Assembly: GCA_036939975.1 (NCBI GenBank)
Contig: JALLPB010000266.1
Coordinates: 1 to 18,762, forward strand
Direction of reading: 5' to 3'
Origin: Cyclostephanos tholiformis
Lineage: Eukaryota; Bacillariophyta; Thalassiosirophyceae; Thalassiosirales; Thalassiosiraceae
Length of the DNA: 18,762 bases
Positions 1-8,923 of the stretch are shown here, in pieces; the first letter of the stretch is position 1; every line of letters begins with the position of its first letter. The notes beneath the pieces are model-generated. The model was not told where the DNA came from. It did no database searches and saw only the letters and a list, made by a program, of their open reading frames with translations. The position numbers and the translations under genes are program-made.

Positions 1-44
1 AAAAAAATACCAAGTGCTGAAACACAGCACAAACAACTCTCACC

Positions 45-668
45 ATGGCCTCCTCCTCCTGCAGCCTCTGGCTGTGCAGCACCTGCACCTTTGCCGAGAA
101 CAAGTGGCCTGCTACGGCATGCGTGATGTGCGATGCCATTGTCCATGATAAGCGCCCGGCGTCGCCTGTTCCAGGCGCAGGAGCCATGTTGCGGCCCAGC
201 AAGCTGTGAAGAAAGACAGCCAAGGAGGCCAAAAAGAAGCCTCCTCCCCCTGATGTCACGATTGCCGAGGAGCTGCACCATCCATCTGGCATTGCTGTGG
301 AGATTGTTGGGATGGAGCGCAGCAACCAGGGGCGCTCCTGTGAGGAGCACCTCAACTGCGGGGAGGTGATGGTGGAGGATGTCGTTGTGTGCCTCCGGAA
401 GGTGCAGATTTTGGTGGAGGGGAAGGAGGAGACGGCAATCGCAGCTGTCTGGATAAATGATGGCATCGATCGCTGTCGCATCGGTTTTTTGCCTCGCCAC
501 ATGGTGAAGCACGTGGCAAGGTACGATGGCGCGGTGGTGCAGTGCACTCACGTCTTCTCGGGTGACGCAGATGCCTGCAACACCGCCGAGCACCGCGCGT
601 TCCACAAGAACAGTGGGTGCTGTCTTGCAGCCATCATTGTGTGGCCATCGCACCATTGCAATGGATAA
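45..668 (+). pseudogene. RanBP2-type zinc-finger protein, interrupted by an in-frame TGA
   Basis: Reading from ATG 45, the first residues form a RanBP2-type zinc finger: W9-x-C11-x2-C14-x4-N19-x6-C26-x2-C29. The frame meets TGA at 207-209 but stays open on the far side to the TAA at 666-668. The downstream part has a basic/proline-rich linker (KEAKKKPPPP), then a globular domain of about 130 residues containing EETAIAAVWINDGIDRC and GFLPRHMVKHVARYDGAVV. I do not recognise a named family for this second domain; I have the impression of similar proteins in diatoms. RanBP2 fingers bind ubiquitin or single-stranded RNA in other proteins, so binding is possible but not shown. It is convergent with the pogo-like transposase, 95 bp of AT-rich DNA apart. 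It could be an accessory gene of the same element or an old host-gene copy. The single stop may be a mutation or a sequence error. Confidence 0.6.
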
Positions 669-763
669 GGATAAATATAGGATTAATTAATATTTAATGT
701 GATGTCAATAAAATATAAAATGTGCATGTAAAAACAAATAAATTAATAATATATTAATTTTTA
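669..763. other. AT-rich spacer between convergent genes
   Basis: This 95-bp spacer is strongly AT-rich. It contains an AATAAA on the + strand near 708-713 and AT runs that could serve as polyadenylation signals for both the zinc-finger gene and the transposase. No gene is visible. Confidence 0.4.
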
Positions 764-1555
764 TTACTCCTTCGTGTCATTGAACCATTCGTATTCCGTC
801 TTCTTCCAGGTGTTGCATATGATTTTCCCTTCCCCCTGCATCTCCTCCATCATCCCAGCGACCCACGTTGCAACGTCTAGCCTCATTGGCGAGCGTGTCG
901 TGCCATGGATGACGGCTTCTGCCATGATTCAGCTGTGCCATGCTCGTCGGGTGCAGTCTTTAAACGGCTTGTTAAAGCCAACGTCGACAGGCTGGCAGAG
1001 GGAGGTGCAGCCACCAGGGATGTGCTGCACCTCCACCCCTAACTCCTGGATCTGCTGGACGACGGATCCCATCATGTGGCAGCAATAGCTGTCCAAGATG
1101 AGGAGTGGGATAACGTGGTCCAGTGCCGTTGCAACGTATGGTGCTAGGACCTCCTTGACCCATGCCACCATTACCGCCTTGTCCATCCAGGCGCTCTCCT
1201 GGCAGCAGTAATGGTTGTTGTTGGGTAGGACCCCAACTCTGTCCTCGTGATCTTCCCATTTGCCATGCCCTTGAAGACGACCATCGTTGGAAGCAATGTG
1301 CCATCCGTATCTGCCACGATCGTCACCGCGATGGTTGCTCGCTTTGTGTCATCCGCTGTTGTGCGGATGTGGACCATTTTTTGCCAATGAGCTCAAGAGT
1401 TCACTTGGCACTCATCGCAAAGTAGACTGGCGTTTGATCCATATTAAGGATGAAGCACCTGTCACAATTGCTGCCAATGACCATCTGACGCATGTAAAAT
1501 CATGTAGTCGGCAGCCTCGCTTGCAACTTCAGCGGGGGGCGCTGAGAAGTGTGGG

Positions 1556-1584
1556 TGCCCATTCGATAGGCCATCGAATGGGCA
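1556..1584. repeat. Perfect 12-bp hairpin inside the pogo-like transposase
   Basis: The arms are TGCCCATTCGAT and ATCGAATGGGCA, separated by 5 nt (AGGCC). It lies in coding sequence between the helix-turn-helix and the first catalytic Asp. Confidence 0.85.
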
Positions 1585-1682
1585 GAGATCCACCTCCTCA
1601 CCACGCTACATTGTGCAGTGAAGGACTTCTCGTGGAACCCGGGGGAGAGGAAGGATGCTCGGAGCACAATCTTGAATGTGTT

Positions 1683-1736
1683 GACAAGGAACCCCTGCTC
1701 ATGCTGCTTGAAGACATAGCGGAGCAGGGGTTTGTC
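1683..1736. repeat. Inverted repeat in the pogo-like transposase
   Basis: AACCCCTGCTC at 1690-1700 is the exact reverse complement of GAGCAGGGGTT at 1722-1732. Past a 3-nt bulge, GACAA at 1683-1687 continues the pairing with TTGTC up to 1736. The loop is 21 nt. Confidence 0.75.
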
Positions 1737-2006
1737 GATTGCCGCTAACTGGCCAGGTGGGCCAGGGTGCAAACACATCTTCTTACTCTTGAAAAGCTTG
1801 TCCTTGGGGTCCATTGTGCCAACCCCCGCCTTCTCCCACTTGGAAAGGTTTGCAGCGCTCACGCAGAGCTCTGCTGCAGTTCAATTGAGCGACTTCCCCC
1901 CCAAACGAAGGCGCCACGCAGTAGCCAGGAGGCTACACTTCCGGCACGCGGTGTAGCGGACACGCCTTTTTCCACTCTCACCGCCAGGTTGGATGACTTT
2001 GACCAT

Positions 2007-2378
2007 GGTGATTGGAAGATATGAGGGAGGTTTGGAGGTGGGAGGGAGGTAGAGAGGAGAGATGTGTGCCAATTTTGAGCCACACCAAAAATAGAGGGTC
2101 CCAGTTTTTAATTCCTGCGCTGACTTGGTACACCTCAAAAAAAGTACGATACGGGGAAAACGACTTCCGATGGATTTAGCTGTCACATCCTTGCACCTTA
2201 GCTGATTCTTAAACCCCGGTTTCTATGGGAGATATGGAACAAGGACAAATTTTTGATATGAAATGTCAGTTTTGTGATTCACGAATTTCTGGAGATCAAG
2301 GAAGGGAAGCAATGAGAAGTGGAAAGGAAATGTGTGCCTTTAAGTGTTTGCCACCATTTCCTCTTTTTAGAAGGTTGA
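2007..2378. other. Element boundary region: pogo 5' flank and LINE 3' end
   Basis: No convincing gene is seen. On the minus strand this holds the 3' untranslated tail of the LINE (below 2379) followed by the upstream flank of the pogo-like transposase. ACTTGGTA at 2123-2130 is the inverted copy of TACCAAGT at 8-15, a possible remnant of the pogo-like element's ends. No poly(A) tail or clear target duplication marks where the LINE stops. The + strand ORF at 2225-2449 has no family signature. Confidence 0.35.
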
Positions 2379-2849
2379 TCAAAAAAATGCTTCTGCATTG
2401 CTTAACATTTGGAAACATTCTGTCATTTCCAACAGTGTCAGCCCTGTAATATCCCCATTCTGATCCCACTTGTCAGGATGATACAGCACCTCCAGTCGCC
2501 AGTATGCATACTTAATCTCTTGTTTGGAGGCTCCCAGCCCCGGTCCCAATATTTTTAGTGAGTCGTAGATGGTATGGCTAATGTTTTCAGGTATGCAGTC
2601 CTGTCCGCCTCCCGCATACGGTGGGGGAGAGGGGGAAAGGGGGGCAGATTGCTGTCGACGTGGAGGTGATGGCCGGGGGGGGTGAGTTGGGTTTTCATTT
2701 GTTATTGTCTCGTAATGGTCAGGGTGGTGTGGGAGGGAAGGATTGGTCTTCCAGTGGTGGGGCAGTATGAGTTTGAGGGCTGCGTCATGGCCAAGGCCAG
2801 TTGTCAGGCCATGAAGGCATGCTTGCATGGTGGTTGACAAGGCTTGCAA
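2379..2849 (-). pseudogene. Proline-rich linker plus C-terminal DnaJ (J) domain of the LINE
   Basis: This is the last 156 residues of the LINE polyprotein trace. Residues 50-80 are proline/serine-rich (THPPRPSPPRR). Residues 94-156 match a J domain: YDSLKILG start, GASKQEIKYAYWRLEVLY as helix II, the invariant HPDK at residues 124-127 (2469-2480), and ECFQMLSNAEAFF as helix III, followed at once by the TGA stop at 2379. J domains stimulate Hsp70 ATPase through HPD; here HPD is intact. The protein as a whole is broken upstream by frameshifts, so this segment is part of a dead copy. A separate host DnaJ gene is unlikely because the strand, spacing and linker continue from the RT. Confidence 0.75.
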
Positions 2850-3227
2850 CGAGTTGGTTCAAATATTTTTCATCAGATGCTTCATGGATCCAGCTTTTGA
2901 GAGAACCAAATTGATTGATTGTGACTTTGAGAACATTTGCAAATAGGAGGCAGAGATTTTTCATGATGTGATCTTTATTGTGAAGGAATGGGCAACCAAC
3001 ACGATGTACTTGGTCACAGCATGAGGTGAGAAGTTGCTGGGCCAGCCTGTCTGGGGGTCTGGGGATGGTTTTCCTAAGGAAGTCAAGTTGTCTTGCAGCA
3101 ATCATGTTTATCACTTGTGGAATATCGTAGAACATCTGACGGATGTGTTCATTCCATATTCAATCTTTCTGAACTCTTGCCAGATATTGCAATGGAGAAA
3201 TACTTTGAGTTTGTTTGTCGGAGCCTT
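2785..3227 (-). pseudogene. Post-RT C-terminal region of the LINE
   Basis: It is in a different minus frame from the thumb. The readable part (RRMFYDIPQV-like start, then INMIAARQLDFLRKTI, PDRLAQQLLTSCC and GCPFLHNKDHIMKN) connects the RT to the proline-rich linker of the J domain. The pattern of conserved aromatic, Cys and His positions suggests a structured domain, but I cannot name it. A frameshift near 2840 links it to the last frame. Confidence 0.6.
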
Positions 3228-5289
3228 TCATATTGACCAAGTCTCACAGCCCCACAAGAGGAGGTTTATTGGTATTGCACAAAATAGGAGGTATTTGCTC
3301 CAAATATCAAGATGGGGGGAGTTCCATACATTTCTGAGGGCACCCATTGCTTGAATGGCAGCTGTTACATGGTGTTCAATGTCGAAGTTGTCACAGAGGC
3401 TGAACAAAATGAAGGATCCAAGATATTTGAAGTGGTGGCAAAAAGTGACGAATCCGTCATTCACCGCAATGGGCTGCGTTTCCTTAAGCTTATCATATAG
3501 GTTTTCTTCTTATTCCCATTGCGTCCTTGTATTGTTTTCATCAATTCTCTCTGCTAGGCTAAGGCCATCATTGCTCTTGTCCCCAATCACATTGTTCATG
3601 GCAGCATCATTTGTGGCTGGCAGAGAAGGCAGGCATGAGTCGAAGAAACCTGGGGAGGGAAAGAAAACACATTCCATTTTTGATGGTGAGTTGCCACGTC
3701 CGATGTGCATTTCAAGACCAAATTTGCCAAAATGTGTGTAGATGAGATCAAGTCCTTTTGTGAGGTCAGCACGAGAAGCAAAAATGAAAGTTCCATCGCC
3801 AACATAGAGACATTGTAGAATTTTAGCAGCGGTAAGTGAGTGAGACATGTAATCCTTTGGAAGATGTCCTCTCAGTTTCCCCTCTCCATTCATTAATTGC
3901 TCACCTATGGCAGATTGCACCATGCAGACCATGATTCTGGCATTTTTCCATTCCACTTCAAGAGTTTCGGTGAATGCTGACATGATAGAGATGAATAGCA
4001 CTGGTGCCATTTTGTCTCCTTGATGGACTCTGACTGATTGGGGTAGCTCCTGTAATTTCTTTTTGATTTTTAGAACAACAACAAGGTCTTGGTACATGCA
4101 TCAACTGCTGAAACAAAGCATGGTGGTGCTCCATATTTTTCCAGTAGGTTTAGGAGAAGGACATGATTTGCTGTGTCATAGGCTTTGATGAGGTCAACAA
4201 ATGCAACATAAGATGAGAGGCTATGATTTTTTCACATATTGAGAAGAGTTTTGAGGACAAATAGGCCATCATGGCAGCCAAGTTCAGGGGTGCCCCCAAA
4301 TTGGAAACGGGTTTTGTTTTTTTTTTGAGTAATTTGAATTCATGTCCATTCATCACTGAGCTGAAGATCTCAGAGCAAAAGTCCATGAGCATGACACCAC
4401 ACCACGTGTTTGGGTCAGAGAGGTCACCACTTTTTGGAACAGGGACACATTTACTGCAATGCCACTGGTTGTGGTCCGCCGTTCTGAGAAAGAAGTCATT
4501 ACCTTTGAAGGTATATAATGCATAGGTTTGCAGGTGACATTGCTTTAGACGCTTCAGGTGGGACACCAGTGAGACCGGCAGCTTTCCTGTTCTTTAATTT
4601 TTTAACTACTCCAGTGAATTTGTCCAATGTGATGGGATTATTCAGTTCCCATAATGTTCTGCATTGGGGAACTTTATCAAAGCAGTAGTTGGCATCGACT
4701 GGATGGTGGTTGTCTTAGACTTGTTGGAAGTGTTGGCCAAAGTTGGACATATTCTCTCCAGCATTTGTGGCATGTGACCCATCAGATAGATGCATTGCCA
4801 TTGTCATTCGATGTGTGTGATGAGCAGCTTTGCCTTTTGTAAGTATGCAAATGTGTTCCCAGGCCAGTCTAGGATCCATTTGCATATCATGAATCTTCTG
4901 GCAGATGTCGGCATACCAAGTGGCTTTGGCGTGGGAGATGGCATGTGCAATGTGCTTATTTAACCGTTTGAGATCAGCTTGCATTGCAGATTGAATGTCA
5001 AGAGGTAGGTGGTGATATTGTCGGGTTGCATGGAGGATCTCATTTTGTTCTGTGAGGAGGGGTGCAAGGATCAACCAGCTGTTATGGAACCATCCTTCAC
5101 ATTGACGCTTGTGATACATGGCAGTGACTTGTCCTGCCTGGAGGATGGCGTTTTGGTACTCATCATATTTGATCCCATTTGTCGTGAGAGAGAGGAGGTG
5201 CTCATTGTAGACATGGTGAGTGTGATCATTAGTTAGAATCTTTGGCCAGTCAATAGTTCCATGTGAGAGAGCCTTCGGTTTGAATTCGA
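3228..5289 (-). pseudogene. Reverse transcriptase domain of the LINE, catalytic site mutated
   Basis: N to C on the minus strand: a linker after the endonuclease (4715-5289); WHCSKCVPVPKSGDLSDP at the RT N-terminus (near 4430-4480); AFVDLIKAYDTANH (motif A, near 4160-4205); VHQGDKMAPVLF (motif B, near 4005-4045); and ILQCLYVGDGTFIFAS at the motif C position. Motif C should be YVDDG; here it is YVGDG (3792-3806), consistent with a single GAC-to-GGC change that removes a metal-binding Asp. The thumb region follows (FKYLGSFI ... LLWGCETW, 3228-3464) after an in-frame TAA near 3510. Frame changes occur near 4120 and 4600. The copy is enzymatically dead by frame and by active site. Confidence 0.8.
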
Positions 5290-6130
5290 TAGACGAGAAG
5301 GCAATGTCCATGCAGACATCACAATGATCGCTTTTGACACCATGCATGATCAACCTGCAGTCATGGATTTGTTTGTGTAGTGATTTAGAGCATGCAAAGA
5401 TGTCGTGCATGCTTGGGACTCCATTTGGATGATGGTTGGTAGGAATGCTGGTATAGGTGGCATAGTCGTTGTGATTGAAGAAAGTGTTCTCAATGCAAAA
5501 GCTATTTGTAGCAAGAACGTGGAGTAAGTTTTCACTGCGTGCATTGCTGCAAGGGATGCCATATGGACTGATGAAATGTCTGTGTTCGTTGCAGGTATGT
5601 TTTCCAATATGAGCATTGATATCACCACCAAGAATGCTTCTGTTGATTGGCCAATTAAGTTAAGGGATGAGTCAAGGGCAGTACAGAACTGCTCATGTTG
5701 ATGGTCATCACAGGGGAAGTAGACCAAGATGAGTGCAATAGATGTTGATTTTCCTTTGATCATTTTTCCTTGTTCATCAAACAAGTCAAACTTGAGGGTG
5801 ATGCCAAGAAGATGACCAGCAAATGTGTCATCATGTCCAATTGATATGGGAGGGGGTGATCCAGTGCATTTCCAGGCATCATAGAATAGAGGAGAAAGGA
5901 TAATTGCAACACCGTGAAATAAGTGTTGGTGCCCGGTTGGGCCTCAGGTGGCATTGTGGCGGAAGATTTGATATCCTCTGATCACTGTATCATAATCGTC
6001 ACCTTCTTCCCAGGTTTCTTAGAGAAGCCAAGCGCTGCTGTCATGTTGTTGCATCATGTTCACAATATAATCAAGTTTGGAAAAGTCTGGATGTGCATTG
6101 ATGATGATATTACCAGCGGGATTGCGGGGG
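5290..6130 (-). pseudogene. APE-type endonuclease domain of the LINE, broken
   Basis: On the minus strand, N to C, I read: a segment with NPAGNIIINAHP; then WLL-stop-ETWEEGDDYD, where the stop replaces the Gln of the classical QET motif next to the catalytic Glu; then HLFHGVAIILSPLFYDAW; then LGGDINAHIGKH near 5600-5640; and GVKSDHCDV near 5310-5345, the SDH-type motif. These are the hallmark motifs of exonuclease III/APE-like LINE endonucleases. Lesions are the Q-to-stop (TAA) near 6021, a TGA after NAT near 5952, and a frameshift near 5635 just before GGDINAH. The DNA-nicking function is therefore lost, although the motifs remain easy to read. Confidence 0.75.
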
Positions 6131-6144
6131 TGGCACCAGAGGCC

Positions 6145-7089
6145 TCATGCATTTTGTGAGCAGATTGATGACTTCATGTGGGTAGATTTGTTGGTGGTGT
6201 TGTTGTTGGTATTGATATTGATGTTGCAGATGGTATCATTGGGTTGTGGGTGGGTGTTAGATTGGTATTTGTTGTCTGACTTGCTCAGTGTACTGCCATT
6301 GGAGGTGTCAGTGGAGAACGGCAAAGATGGGGGGGTTCCTGAGTGATAGTAGATGTCAGAGGTTGCCCCGCCACAAAGGTTAAGGGGTGAGGTGTCAGAT
6401 GGGTGGAGTTCTTGGGTATGTGATGAAATTGTTTTTGAGGATGGTCCCGATAATGAAGGAGAAGGCCAGTGTGTGTTGCGGTCACATTTTACAGATGGAT
6501 GGGGGGATTGATGGTCAGATGTCATTGGAGTGAGCGATGTATCCATTTCATGGAAGGCAAGAAGGGCACTGTCAAGAGCCATTGGAACATTGTGGAAGAA
6601 AACATCAGTTGTGTTGGTGGAGAAATGATCAAAGGTGGTGTTTTTTTGGTCATTGGATGGGTAGTGTGTGGGATGGGATGTATATACATTGAGGAATTTG
6701 TGACAGAGGCAGAGCCAATGGATGGAGTCTCAAGTAATATATCTGGTGAATGCAACTATGTGCATCAACGACAATGATGGCATGATGGAGATGGACTGCA
6801 GATGGGGTGATGAGTTTTTTTTAGGGGACGAGCCTTTTTCCCATTGATGCCAAGGAGCAGCCTCCACAGCAGGTGTAGATATGGGCTGGGAGGGAGGCAA
6901 TGGAAGGGTGGTGATGGGACGTGGTCGGTAGCAGAGCAGATGGGATGTGGCAGATGATGGAGGTCTATTGTTGAGCCTCTTTTTTAGGATGAACATACAA
7001 ACCATATTAATTCCTTTGTTGAAATAGATAATTTTTCCATCATTTTTTTGACAATGGCATGCAGCGGAAATTGGCCAAATCATCAACAT
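6145..7089 (-). pseudogene. Low-complexity N-terminal region of the LINE (ORF1-like or ORF2 leader)
   Basis: This minus-strand coding trace precedes the endonuclease. It is rich in Ser, Pro, Thr and His and ends in an Asn/Thr tract (NININTNNNTTN near 6200). It is spread over overlapping short frames (6145-6582, 6522-6755, 6730-7089), which indicates frameshifts. I see no zinc knuckle, RRM or other ORF1 signature. It may be the leader of the polyprotein or partly untranslated sequence. It is assigned to the LINE by position, strand and composition only. Confidence 0.35.
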
Positions 7090-7439
7090 TGGAACTGAGG
7101 AACTTTCGCCTCATTTGTTATTTTACACTAACTTATTAAATAGTAATCTGAATCATCGGGGCCGATCAGACCTGCATGTACAAGGGCGACAGTCAACAAA
7201 TTGGGGGGAGGTGGTAACTTGCTAAAATCTCATAATCTAAATGATTAGACCATGATATTTCAAGAGATGTGAAATATTTGTGATTGCTTCTTTAATTGTG
7301 TAGCTTGAGTTATTATTCGAGCTCTGCTTGTCAGAAGGTTTTATAACCCAGTGTATGGGTGATTTCCTCCTCATTTTACTTTGGTTATAAATCATCTAAA
7401 GCATCAATTTGACCCAAGTCTTTCAACTCTTCTATTAAT
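7090..7439. other. AT-rich region without a recognisable gene
   Basis: It sits between the 5' end of the LINE trace and the last recognisable part of the piggyBac-like transposase. By position it should hold the transposase C-terminus (about 150 residues beyond the third Asp) and the piggyBac end, but I could not read that protein in any frame. No TTAA-flanked terminal repeat was identified. Confidence 0.3.
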
Positions 7440-7606
7440 TATCCTACTACAAATCAAACATATCCACCTTGATTGATCACCAAGTCTTCTTGGTTCATTT
7501 GCAGTACTTTGGTAATAATTGTGTCTGCTATTTTCAGCCCTCAACTTGATAGCTGTCTTGTGATACCATCCCCTCTCAATCATATTATGTGCTCCATTTG
7601 ACAGTT
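7440..7606 (-). pseudogene. PiggyBac-like transposase, C-terminal fragment beyond the insertion
   Basis: On the minus strand this continues the transposase interrupted at 8924. After the insertion it reads LSNGAHNMIERGWYHKTAIKL, which fits the segment before the third catalytic Asp in piggyBac transposases. After a frameshift, KVDMFDL appears near 7453-7472, matching the VDxFD motif that carries that third Asp. Stops then accumulate. The reading frame joins the upstream fragment cleanly if 7607-8919 and one copy of the 4-bp duplication are removed. Confidence 0.65.
7603..7606. repeat. Target-site duplication AGTT, left copy
   Basis: AGTT directly precedes the left terminal repeat of the 7607-8919 element and is repeated at 8920-8923 after the right terminal repeat. 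Confidence 0.7.
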
Positions 7607-8919
7607 GACTGGTCATCATCCTAGCTGTAGCACTTTTCTACGCTACTGTAACATTTAGTTTTTTTAGTGTCCAGAAGAACAGCACCTGAAGTTCTAAATT
7701 ACCTATCATACTAGCCAAGTGTACACTAGTGCTAGAAAAGGGGTATTTTTTTCCTCTAAACAAATGCCAAGCTTAACTGTACCCCCCATTATTATTACTG
7801 GTGACACTCCCCCTGTATGGAGTTGTGTCACCCGTGCTTAGACTTTATTGAGGAGCATTAGTAATTGAGCTACAGTGGGGGGGGGGAATCAGTTAAAAAA
7901 CAGACCCTTGTGGCCATACCACAAACCACACAACAACTAACACTAACATGACAACCAACATTTCCATCAGGGCCTCTACCTCTGTCCTTGGCTATCTAAC
8001 GCCAGTTCCAGTGCAATGCGCCTCCTCTACACATTGAGCATGATGCCAGGTATGCTCGGTTTGCTTTTTTTCTTGCTGTGGGGGTAGCTTGGGTTGCCAA
8101 AAAGGAGACCCATAAAAAATCAGAGAGAGGGATGAGGCCTAGGCCTTTGACAGTTGCTATTTGATTGGGGGACACAACAACCAACCAAAAGTTGGCATTA
8201 GCGGTAGGAGAGGTTGGGTAGGGCATGCAAATGTGGCGAAACATGGGGGGGGGATGTTTTGCCATTGTTTGGGGGCCAAAATAAGTGACAAAAAATAAAA
8301 AAAATTAATTGCACCTTGGCCTTAGGTGGCCCCCAGACAACAAATACCCACACAACAACCACCAAAAACATACGGGCACAACCTAGGGGAGACAGGGGAA
8401 GAGGTTTGACTGGGAGGGAGCATGGAGAAAGGGCAATGTCATCATATTGGGGGGGATTGAGTTGGGAATATGACAAAAAATAACATAAAATTGATAGGTT
8501 GTAATAATTATTTTTTTCTCTGTCAATTTATAGAACTAAATAAAATCCTTTAACAGTGCCCTTGACCACCCCATCACAAAGATGGTACCGCAAGAGCTTT
8601 GTCTGAATCACAATTGACTTGCTGCTGGACACCAGCAAACAGCTCTGCCATCGTGGTGTTCTTTTTTGGTTGGGTGCTCCAGAGATCATACAATCATGCC
8701 TATTCCTACATACAAAACCAACAGAGAGAGGATGTGTTTTGTGTCCATGTAGATAACAATAATTCGTCTAGTCAATTAGTTACTCATCTTGTAAAAAACT
8801 GTCTCGCCCAAAAACAAAAATTGCTCAATGTATGAATTAATATGATCCTACGAGGGTGTAGAAATGTACAAAAAAATTAAAAATATTACAAACTGCTCCA
8901 GCTAGGATGACAACCAGTC
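7607..8919. mobile_element. Non-autonomous DNA transposon (MITE-like, 1313 bp) inserted in the piggyBac gene
   Basis: The left end on the + strand and the right end on the minus strand both read GACTGGT, two variable bases, TCATCCTAGCTG, one variable base, AGCA, one variable base, TTT. That is an inverted terminal repeat of about 31 bp with 4 mismatches. It is followed by a second weaker stretch of similarity (GTAAYATTT then a T-run). The element is flanked by direct copies of AGTT (7603-7606 and 8920-8923). Inside I find G-runs and short ORFs but no transposase signature, so it would depend on enzymes supplied in trans. A 4-bp duplication does not by itself identify the superfamily. Confidence 0.8.
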
Positions 8920-8923
8920 AGTT
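8920..8923. repeat. Target-site duplication AGTT, right copy
   Basis: AGTT directly follows the right terminal repeat. Collapsing the two copies gives CATAAACTGTCAAATGG on the minus strand, which encodes HKLSN in the transposase frame. Confidence 0.7.

Larger units (their letters stand above)
764..2006 (-). pseudogene. Pogo/Tigger-like (Tc1/mariner superfamily) DDE_1 transposase, decayed
   Basis: The coding trace runs from ATG 2004-2006 to TAA 764-766. In order it shows a basic N-terminus, a helix-turn-helix near 1840-1890 (TAAELCVSAANLSKWEK), and a DDE_1 catalytic core. The core has LNMDQTPVYF (first Asp, 1437-1439), LLILDSYCCHMM (second Asp, 1091-1093) and CQPVDVGFNKPFK (third Asp, 983-985). 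All three catalytic Asp are present, in the DDD form of the pogo family. The C-terminal tail is Trp/Tyr-rich (KKTEYEWFNDTKE). The gene cannot be expressed as one protein. It has four in-frame TGA codons (1881-1883, 1500-1502, near 1420 and near 927), a frameshift in the A-run near 1383, and another near 1225. The enzyme family performs cut-and-paste transposition at TA targets. Confidence 0.85.
2379..7089 (-). mobile_element. Non-LTR retrotransposon (LINE) with APE, RT and C-terminal J domain, inactive
   Basis: On the minus strand the domains run as follows: a Ser/Pro/Asn-rich leader (about 7089-6145), an APE-type endonuclease (about 6130-5290), a linker, a reverse transcriptase (about 4570-3230), a C-terminal region, a proline-rich linker, and a J domain ending at the TGA at 2379-2381. 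The parts lie in all three minus frames and are joined by at least five frameshifts and several nonsense codons, so this is a dead copy. LINEs move by target-primed reverse transcription: the endonuclease nicks the target and the RT copies the RNA there. Neither the 5' end nor the 3' end can be placed precisely; no poly(A) tail or target duplication is obvious. Confidence 0.8.

Noticed and set aside
2225..2449. Plus-strand 74-aa ORF with a CxxC and later Cys residues
   Set aside because: It overlaps the J-domain end and 3' tail of the LINE on the other strand. The Cys spacing fits no zinc-finger class and no splice partner was seen.
2379..2849. An independent host DnaJ gene
   Set aside because: It continues the LINE on the same strand through a proline-rich linker, has no start of its own at the J domain, and ends with the LINE coding trace.
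6145..6346. Plus-strand Leu/Val-rich ORF resembling a membrane protein
   Set aside because: It is antisense to the Asn/Thr-rich leader of the LINE; AAT/ACA repeats read backwards give Val/Leu/Ile runs.
8198..8476. Minus-strand ORFs in the G-rich part of the 1313-bp element
   Set aside because: They are low-complexity translations of G/C homopolymer tracts without a family signature.
8599..8835. Plus-strand 78-aa ORF inside the 1313-bp element
   Set aside because: No transposase or other motif is seen, and the element appears non-autonomous.
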